Made by a program: the position numbers and the translations under genes
NCBI GenBank assembly: GCA_938039795.1
Contig: CALHWU010000050.1
Coordinates: forward strand, 1 to 13,802
DNA from: an uncultured Muribaculaceae bacterium
GTDB taxonomy: Bacteria; Bacteroidota; Bacteroidia; Bacteroidales; Muribaculaceae
Direction: 5' to 3'
DNA: 13,802 nt
Part shown: positions 6,968 to 13,802 of the stretch, piece by piece
How positions within the stretch are numbered: the stretch's first letter is position 1
Layout of the letters: every line of letters starts with the position of its first letter
The notes under the pieces: model-generated
What the model saw: only the letters and a program-made list of their open reading frames with translations
Database searches by the model: none
What the model was told of the DNA's origin: nothing

Positions 6968-7996
6968 TCATTTGTTTTGCTTGATGATGCGCTCTATCTC
7001 GTCGACCCGGTCGTAGAGTCCGGGCAGCTTGCGCAGAGCGAGAGCCTGACGGCCATAGGCCATCACGTCGGTGGCCGGATAGCCGAACATCCTCGATCCG
7101 GCCTTCACATCCTTGTTGAGGCCGCTCTGGGCGCCGATATGCACGTCGTCGCCTATATGGATATGTCCGGCCAGGCCCACCTGGCCTCCGGTCATGCAGC
7201 GCTCGCCGAGCTTGGTCGAGCCGGCCACGCCGCCCTGCGCGGCCATCACCGTATCGGCGCCGACCTCGCAGTTGTGGCCTATCTGGATGAGATTGTCGAG
7301 CTTCACGCCGCGGCATATCCGGGTCGACCCCATCATGGCGCGGTCGATGGTGGTGTTGGCGCCTATCTCCACGTCGTCGGCTATGTCTACGTTGCCCGTC
7401 TGCGGTATCTTCTCATAGCCGTGGTCGGTAGGAGCGAAACCGAAGCCGTCGGCTCCGATGACGGCGCCCGAATGGATTATGCATCGGTTGCCTATACGGC
7501 ATCCGCGGTAGATCTTTGCGCCGGCATATATTATGGTATTGTCGCCCACTCTCACACCGTCGCCTATATAGGCCTGGGGATATATCTGCGCTCCGGCGCC
7601 TATGCTGGCGCCTTTCCCGATATAAGCGAAAGCACCCACATAAGCATCTTCCGGCACCTCCACCCCTTCGGCGATGAAGCATGGCTGCTCCACACCCCTC
7701 CGGGGAGGATTCATCATCTGGTCGACCATCGACAGCAGACGCGCCACGGTGGCATACGGATCATCCACACGGATAAGCGTAGCACTGACCGGCTTCTCGG
7801 CGACAAAATCATTGCTGACGAGCACTGCCGATGAGCGTGTGTCGTAGATAAAATGCGTGTATTTAGGATTTGCCAGGAAGGATATGGCGCCGGAATGGCC
7901 CTCCTCTATCTTGGCGAATGCATTGATTTTCACGGACTCATCACCCTCGACAGTGCCTCCTGCGAGAGATGCGATCTGACCGGCTGTAAATTCCAT
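6968..7996 (-). CDS. lpxD: UDP-3-O-(3-hydroxyacyl)glucosamine N-acyltransferase (LpxD)
   Basis: Adds the N-linked hydroxyacyl chain after LpxC deacetylation. From ATG 7996 the protein is 342 residues, beginning MEFTAGQIASLAGG, the standard LpxD N-terminus. An in-frame ATG at 8038 would add 14 residues without family support, so the later start is chosen. Residues 1 to about 100 form the uridine-binding domain (FLANPKYTHFIY at 40-51). About 105-315 is the hexapeptide beta-helix. The catalytic base is His241 in QIGHNC, equivalent to E. coli His239, and the conserved GADGFGFAP is at 181-189. A short helical tail (LYDRVDEIERIIKQNK) ends the chain, as expected for the trimer. It is the first gene of the lpx operon. 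No clean TAnnTTTG was found upstream; a one-mismatch copy sits near 8035-8045. Confidence 0.96.
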   Translation of the reverse strand: MEFTAGQIASLAGGTVEGDESVKINAFAKIEEGHSGAISFLANPKYTHFIYDTRSSAVLVSNDFVAEKPVSATLIRVDDPYATVARLLSMVDQMMNPPRRGVEQPCFIAEGVEVPEDAYVGAFAYIGKGASIGAGAQIYPQAYIGDGVRVGDNTIIYAGAKIYRGCRIGNRCIIHSGAVIGADGFGFAPTDHGYEKIPQTGNVDIADDVEIGANTTIDRAMMGSTRICRGVKLDNLIQIGHNCEVGADTVMAAQGGVAGSTKLGERCMTGGQVGLAGHIHIGDDVHIGAQSGLNKDVKAGSRMFGYPATDVMAYGRQALALRKLPGLYDRVDEIERIIKQNK

Positions 7997-8194
7997 TTGC
8001 ACTGATTCTATGCTGAAAGGTATTGTTTTGCGCTGCAAAATTGCAAAAAAATTTTCATATAATCGTCATAAACATGTCACAACCTCACTTGCGGCGACAT
8101 AGAAAACCGTTTTTATCGCGCGGCAGGCAGGGCGTTTCAGTGTTAAACATTGCTAACAAGCGCTTGTTTTTCATGCCGTTTTGATAAGAAGATA

Positions 8195-8202
8195 TAAATT
8201 TG
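8195..8202 (+). promoter_or_regulatory. -7 promoter element for the fimbrillin-like gene
   Basis: TAAATTTG is a full match to TAnnTTTG. No good -33 element is seen at the usual spacing. A start near 8209 would lie downstream of the in-frame TTG at 8200, which therefore cannot be the start codon, and favours the GTG at 8236. Confidence 0.5.
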
Positions 8203-8235
8203 CAGAATAATAAACAATCAGGGGAATTATATACA

Positions 8236-9284
8236 GTGATCAATTTAAGAAACATTGCTTTTGTAGTATGCTGTACGCTGACGGTCACCATTGCCTCGGC
8301 GCAGGGGGAAGCATTGCCTGATACGGAGCCGGAGATCACCGCTACATATTCCCTCCGGCGCACATATGACAACGAAGAACTTACCAGCACGCTCAACGGC
8401 AAGACATACAAACTGAGCGACGGCTATTATTTCTTCAACCAACTGCAGCCTCAGTGGGCCGTGGCACTTCCGTGGGCCATACCATTCTGCTATGACATTG
8501 ATGATCCGGGTGCGACCAGATCAGAAACCAGAGGAATGACATGGTGGAACGGCCCATCGACATCAATTGCAGAACCGGTTCAAGTCGGATCCAACACCGC
8601 TACCGATGGCAACGGAATGCCGATAGTAGGCACGACCGGTAAACCTGGCAATTCATGCATGGCCTCCAATATGGTATTCCATCCCGAACTCTGGTGCCAT
8701 GGCCAAAAAAAGGATTCGCGCTATCTCTCACGTGAGAGCGGAAGAAATGTCATCAAGACTATCTACGATCCGTGCCCGCCTCACTTCACTGTGCCACCGG
8801 CTCGTGCGATGTCATTCCTGATAAGCAGCAATTCATTAAAAGGCAGCATTTTATCTCAATACATGCAGTTAAGCCTCACCTCTGCTTCGGTTATACCTTC
8901 TATAAGGACTATGATGCGAAGATGCGCGGTATTGAGGATGACGATCACACCGTGTCGCTACCAGCCATGCCGTTCCTCTCGCCTCTTGCCGGCGAAAGCT
9001 CCTGGGATAAGAAATCCAATATCTACTGCCTGCCGTATCTGAGCACGTTCATGAACCGATCGTGCTCGCTATGGGAAGCCGACATATCAGATCCGGCCAG
9101 TACAGACTACGGATACCTCAGTTCCTACTACAATATAACGGGGCTGTTTGGTGCGGGACTTACAGCCGCAGGCGACAACGGCATGGGCCTTACCGAAACT
9201 AAATCCACCTGGTCGGGTCACAGATCTACAGGTACATCCTACAACAACACCGGGCGCCAGATCCGCCCCGTCCGCGAGAAGTAA
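8236..9284 (+). pseudogene. Secreted fimbrillin-like surface protein, broken by a -1 frameshift
   Basis: The first part, from GTG 8236 with GGGGAA about 9 nt upstream, gives a Sec signal peptide (NLRNIAFVVCCTLTVTIASA, cut before QG) and then about 180 residues to the motif TIYDPCPPHFTVPPARAM at 8758-8811. That motif is the conserved core of a Bacteroidales fimbrillin-like/surface-protein domain. After it the frame loses similarity. The rest continues in the frame one base earlier, with FGYTFYKDYDAKMRG (from about 8886) and SLPAMPFLSP, ending in GRQIRPVREK at 9282, the usual C-terminal signature of this domain. Joining the two parts gives about 350 residues, normal for the family. The shift lies between about 8812 and 8885, where runs AAAA (8838-8841) and TTTT (8849-8852) are candidate sites of a lost base. 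This may be a real pseudogene, a sequencing indel or slippage. The ligand is unknown. Confidence 0.7.
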
Positions 9285-9311
9285 CAGGCAAGCAAATCAT
9301 TTTTTCATCGG

Positions 9312-9353
9312 AAGAGCGACTGCCCCCCCCCAACAAGGCAAGTCGCTCTTTCC
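9312..9353 (+). terminator. Hairpin terminator after the fimbrillin-like gene, with a C9 loop
   Basis: AAGAGCGACT (9312-9321) pairs with AGTCGCTCTT (9341-9350), extended inward by GCC/GGC across a bulged A. The loop contains nine consecutive C (9323-9331). The stem is followed by a short pyrimidine-rich tail rather than a long T run, so termination is likely but not ideal. Confidence 0.65.
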
Positions 9354-9426
9354 ATATCCCTCCGAAGCAATGGCGGCATAATGTAGCAATTAAGTTACAG
9401 TACGCTTCAATCTGTTAAAAAATGCG

Positions 9427-9434
9427 TAACTTTG
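9427..9434 (+). promoter_or_regulatory. -7 promoter element for the SulP gene
   Basis: TAACTTTG is an exact TAnnTTTG match 62 bp before the ATG at 9496. The -33 region is poor. The leader lacks a Shine-Dalgarno, which is common in Bacteroidota. Confidence 0.5.
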
Positions 9435-9468
9435 CGGCTTCAAAATCGGGAAAAACCAATAAGTATAA

Positions 9469-11799
<2,331 letters not shown>

Positions 11800-11801
11800 T
11801 T

Positions 11802-11806
11802 GGAGG
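11802..11806 (+). promoter_or_regulatory. Shine-Dalgarno GGAGG that fixes the gyrA start
   Basis: GGAGG lies 5 nt before ATG 11812, inside the 12-bp gap after the gyrB stop. It overlaps the in-frame TTG at 11800, which is therefore not the start. A strong SD is typical of Firmicutes and unlike the SD-poor leaders elsewhere in this window, supporting a foreign origin for the gyrase block. Confidence 0.8.
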
Positions 11807-11811
11807 AAACA

Positions 11812-13428
11812 ATGGAAGAAGATTATGTGATGATACCGGGCAGCGGTACCAAAAAGATCATCCGCGATGTCAAAAAGGAGATCGAGACCGCGTTCCTGGA
11901 CTACTCCATGTCGGTCATCGTGTCCCGTGCCCTGCCTGATGTGCGTGACGGCCTGAAGCCCGTTCACCGCCGTATTCTGTATACCATGCATGAGCGCGGC
12001 AACGACCCCAGCCATCCCTACCGCAAGTCCGCCGATACCGTCGGTGCCGTGCTGGGTTCCTACCACCCCCACGGCGACGCATCGGTCTACGACGCCATGG
12101 TCCGTCTGGCACAGGACTTCTCCCTGCGCTACCCGCTGGTGGACGGCCAGGGCAACTTTGGTTCGGTGGACGGCGACCCCCCGGCTGCTTATCGTTACAC
12201 CGAGGCCCGCATGAGCCGCATGGCGGTGGAGATGCTGACCGACATCGAGAAGGACACCATTGACTGGGACCCCAACTTCGATGAGACCAAAAAGGAACCC
12301 AGCGTGCTGCCCTGCCGCTTCCCCAACCTGCTGGTCAACGGCAGCCAGGGCATCGCGGTCGGCATGGCCACCAACATCCCGCCCCACAACCTGAGTGAGG
12401 TCATCGACGGCTGTGTGGCCTATATCGACAACCCTGACATCGACCTGCCCGGCCTGATGGAATACATCAAGGGCCCGGACTTCCCCACCGCCGGCATCAT
12501 CATGGGCCGCAGCGGCATCCGTGCCGCCTACGCCACCGGCCGCGGCAAAATCACCCTGCGGGGCCGTGCCACCATCGAGGAGACCAAGAACGGCCGTACC
12601 CAGATCATCATCACCGAGATCCCCTATATGGTCAACAAGGCCCGCCTGATCGAGAACATGGCGGACCTGGTCAAGGACAAGCGCATCGAAGGCATCACCG
12701 GCCTGAACGATGAGACCAACCGCAAGGGCATGCGCATCGTGGTGGATGTGCGCAAGGACGCCAACGCCCAGGTCATCCTGAACCAGCTGTACCAGTACAC
12801 CCAGCTGCAGGACACCGTTGGCGTCATCATGCTGGCCATCGACCACAAGGTGCCCAAGGTGCTCACCCTGAAGCAGATGCTGCAGAAGTACGTCGAGTTC
12901 CAGGACGAGGTGGTGCGCCGCCGCACCCAGTTCGACCTGAAAAAGGCCAAGGAGCGCGCCCACATTCTGGAAGGCCTGAAGAAGGCCACCGACATCGTGG
13001 ATGAGCTGATCGCCACCATCCGTGCCTGCAAGGGCGGCATGGCCGAAGCCAAGGCTGCCATCATGGAGCAGTTCGGCTTCGATGACGTGCGGAAATTCGT
13101 CCCCCAATTATCGAAAGAGAATATCGAGGCCAACCAGCCCATACTCGATTTGCTGCATCGGTTCGCTGTGGAGAAACATGCTACCAACGCCCAGATATCG
13201 CTTGCGTGGATGCTCCATAAATATCCCAATGTCGTACCTATTCCCGGTTCCAAGAATCAGGAAAGGATTCTGGAGAATCTGGGAGCTTGGAATGTCACGC
13301 TTTCCGATGATGAATTCCGGCAGTTACAATCAGCATTGGATGAATGTAAGGTACACGGACATCGTGGGTGTGTGGAAACGGAACAGACGAGTTTCGGTAA
13401 ACAATGGAGTGAAGAAACAGATAAGTGA
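11812..13428 (+). CDS. Chimeric ORF: N-terminal half of GyrA joined in frame to the C-terminal third of an aldo/keto reductase
   Basis: Residues 1 to about 426 are DNA gyrase subunit A: the winged-helix breakage domain with catalytic Tyr129 in AAYRYTE, the quinolone region [11 protein letters not shown] (85-94), [16 protein letters not shown] and the start of the long helices. The last part of the breakage-reunion core and the whole C-terminal DNA-wrapping pinwheel are missing. From about residue 424 to 538 the sequence is the end of an NADPH-dependent aldo/keto reductase: [26 protein letters not shown], and [18 protein letters not shown], which contacts the cofactor adenosine phosphate. Its catalytic Asp-Tyr-Lys-His tetrad, in the N-terminal two-thirds, is absent. 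Start: ATG 11812 with GGAGG 5 nt upstream, 12 bp after gyrB, a normal gyrBA arrangement. Base composition drops sharply after 13090. As joined, neither activity is likely; it is read as the second edge of an inserted foreign segment. Confidence 0.85.
   Translation: MEEDYVMIPGSGTKKIIRDVKKEIETAFLDYSMSVIVSRALPDVRDGLKPVHRRILYTMHERGNDPSHPYRKSADTVGAVLGSYHPHGDASVYDAMVRLAQDFSLRYPLVDGQGNFGSVDGDPPAAYRYTEARMSRMAVEMLTDIEKDTIDWDPNFDETKKEPSVLPCRFPNLLVNGSQGIAVGMATNIPPHNLSEVIDGCVAYIDNPDIDLPGLMEYIKGPDFPTAGIIMGRSGIRAAYATGRGKITLRGRATIEETKNGRTQIIITEIPYMVNKARLIENMADLVKDKRIEGITGLNDETNRKGMRIVVDVRKDANAQVILNQLYQYTQLQDTVGVIMLAIDHKVPKVLTLKQMLQKYVEFQDEVVRRRTQFDLKKAKERAHILEGLKKATDIVDELIATIRACKGGMAEAKAAIMEQFGFDDVRKFVPQLSKENIEANQPILDLLHRFAVEKHATNAQISLAWMLHKYPNVVPIPGSKNQERILENLGAWNVTLSDDEFRQLQSALDECKVHGHRGCVETEQTSFGKQWSEETDK
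13081..13092. other. Chimera junction 2: gyrA to aldo/keto reductase
   Basis: The word GATGACGTGCGG encodes DDVR. GyrA of this type is expected to read FGFDDV followed by a QAQAI-like helix, and aldo/keto reductases read DxR-x-x-x-P before the SKEN motif. Similarity changes from one to the other within these bases, in frame, with a clear fall in GC on the right. Confidence 0.8.
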
Positions 13429-13500
13429 ATCAAGTCACATTCAGTCCGGTACTGAATAATCAAGAAAAAAGGTAGTGAACTTCCTGACGAAACAAATTGA

Positions 13501-13535
13501 GCCTCGCAGCAAAGACGTTGCGGGGCTTTGCTTTT
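13501..13535 (+). terminator. Rho-independent terminator after the aldo/keto reductase end
   Basis: GCCTCGCA (13501-13508) pairs with TGCGGGGC (13519-13526), one wobble pair, around a 10-nt loop; a T-rich tail TTTGCTTTT follows (13527-13535). It closes the reductase transcription unit. Confidence 0.75.
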
Positions 13536-13542
13536 ACCTTTG
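13535..13542 (+). promoter_or_regulatory. -7 promoter element before the flavodoxin-like lipoprotein pseudogene
   Basis: TACCTTTG matches TAnnTTTG directly after the terminator and 30 bp before ATG 13573. A -33 element is not obvious. The position suggests a separate transcription unit. Confidence 0.4.
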
Positions 13543-13572
13543 TATCAAAGGAATAACTTAAAAATAGCAGAT

Positions 13573-13749
13573 ATGAAAACGAAACTCTTATTTTTCTTTA
13601 TATGGCTTGTGTTGCCCGTTACGGGCTGTTCCGCAGGTGAACCCTAAACGGATTTGCCAAGTACATCTCCGGTTGAAAAACCGGAAGAACCTGTCGAACC
13701 TTTCGGGGATGAAAAAGTGTTGATTGTCTATTTTTCGGTTCTTCTTTAA
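13573..13749 (+). pseudogene. N-terminal fragment of a flavodoxin-type lipoprotein, with early stop
   Basis: ATG 13573 encodes a lipoprotein signal ending in LPVTG-Cys19, then SAGEP and a TAA stop at 13645-13647 after 24 codons. Reading through in the same frame gives a Pro/Glu-rich linker (SPVEKPEEPVEPFG) and then EKVLIVYFS, the first beta-strand of bacterial flavodoxins, which normally continues into a T-x-T/N-T phosphate loop. Here it becomes VLL and a second stop at 13747. The early stop fits a one-base change of a GAA codon to TAA. Loss of similarity after YFS, with a switch to very AT-rich sequence, suggests a further join near 13737. Such lipoproteins often sit beside aldo/keto reductases in Bacteroidales. 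Intact, it would bind FMN at the cell envelope; this copy cannot. Confidence 0.6.
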
Positions 13750-13802
13750 ATTTGGTGGTAAATTCTTTATTTCTTTATTTTCAAGTTGATAATTGTCCTT
13801 TT

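Noticed and set aside
5068..6984. A 638-codon open frame on the plus strand
   Set aside because: It is antisense to lpxC/fabZ and lpxA, whose active sites are all intact; its His- and Ala-rich translation is the usual shadow of a GC-rich gene.
7997..8038. Longer LpxD from ATG 8038
   Set aside because: LpxD proteins begin at MEFTAGQIA (ATG 7996); the extra 14 residues are unsupported.
8200..8235. TTG 8200 as start of the fimbrillin-like gene
   Set aside because: It lies inside the -7 promoter element; the signal peptide begins properly from GTG 8236.
11800..11811. TTG start for GyrA at 11800
   Set aside because: The TTG overlaps the GGAGG ribosome-binding site that serves ATG 11812.

Overview
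The window reads as a metagenomic contig whose backbone comes from a gut Bacteroidales, most likely Muribaculaceae-like. The evidence is a fused lpxC/fabZ gene, the order lpxD - lpxC/fabZ - lpxA, a Bacteroidales lipoprotein of the BF3164 beta-propeller type, a GH33 sialidase, a fimbrillin-like surface protein, and repeated Bacteroidota-type promoters (TAnnTTTG, sometimes with an upstream TTTG/TTG about 20 bp away). Genus is an inference; no rRNA is present.

Layout, left to right. (1) 1-1061, AT-rich, minus strand: a partial unknown gene cut by the window edge, then a GIY-YIG (T5orf172/MUG113-like) protein with a RAMA-like C-terminus. (2) 1076-3624, GC-rich, minus strand: a strong terminator, a secreted GH33 sialidase with its own promoter, and a TolB-like/BF3164-like lipoprotein. 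(3) 3673-4408, AT-rich, minus strand: a GNAT acetyltransferase overlapped by a small upstream gene, arranged like a toxin-antitoxin pair. (4) 4516-4720: tRNA-Gln(CUG) on the minus strand with a good promoter and a hairpin terminator. (5) 4774-7996, minus strand: the lipid A operon lpxD - lpxC/fabZ - lpxA, which supplies acyl-UDP-sugar intermediates and, through FabZ, unsaturated acyl-ACP for phospholipids. (6) 8195-9353, plus strand: a fimbrillin-like secreted protein broken by a -1 frameshift, followed by a terminator with nine C in its loop. (7) From 9427, plus strand: a SulP anion transporter that is only half present.

At about 10341-10353 the SulP sequence switches, in frame, to the middle of DNA gyrase subunit B from a Faecalibacterium-like Clostridia. 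The block continues through the GyrB stop and an ordinary gyrB-gyrA junction into GyrA. At about 13081-13092 it switches, again in frame, to the last third of a Bacteroidales-type aldo/keto reductase. This is followed by a terminator and a flavodoxin-type lipoprotein gene carrying an early stop codon; its similarity ends abruptly near 13737, close to the window edge. Both gyrase switch points fall on short words that fit both parent families. The simplest reading is a chimeric contig (assembly or amplification artefact) with a foreign gyrBA segment of about 2.7 kb, not a new fusion system. The two fused ORFs should not be taken as real bifunctional proteins without reads spanning the joins.

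There is no CRISPR array, IS transposase, integrase or rRNA. No gap between genes exceeds about 300 bp; the larger ones (2342-2502, 4633-4773, 8039-8235, 9285-9495, 13429-13572) hold the promoters and terminators listed, plus short unassigned sequence.
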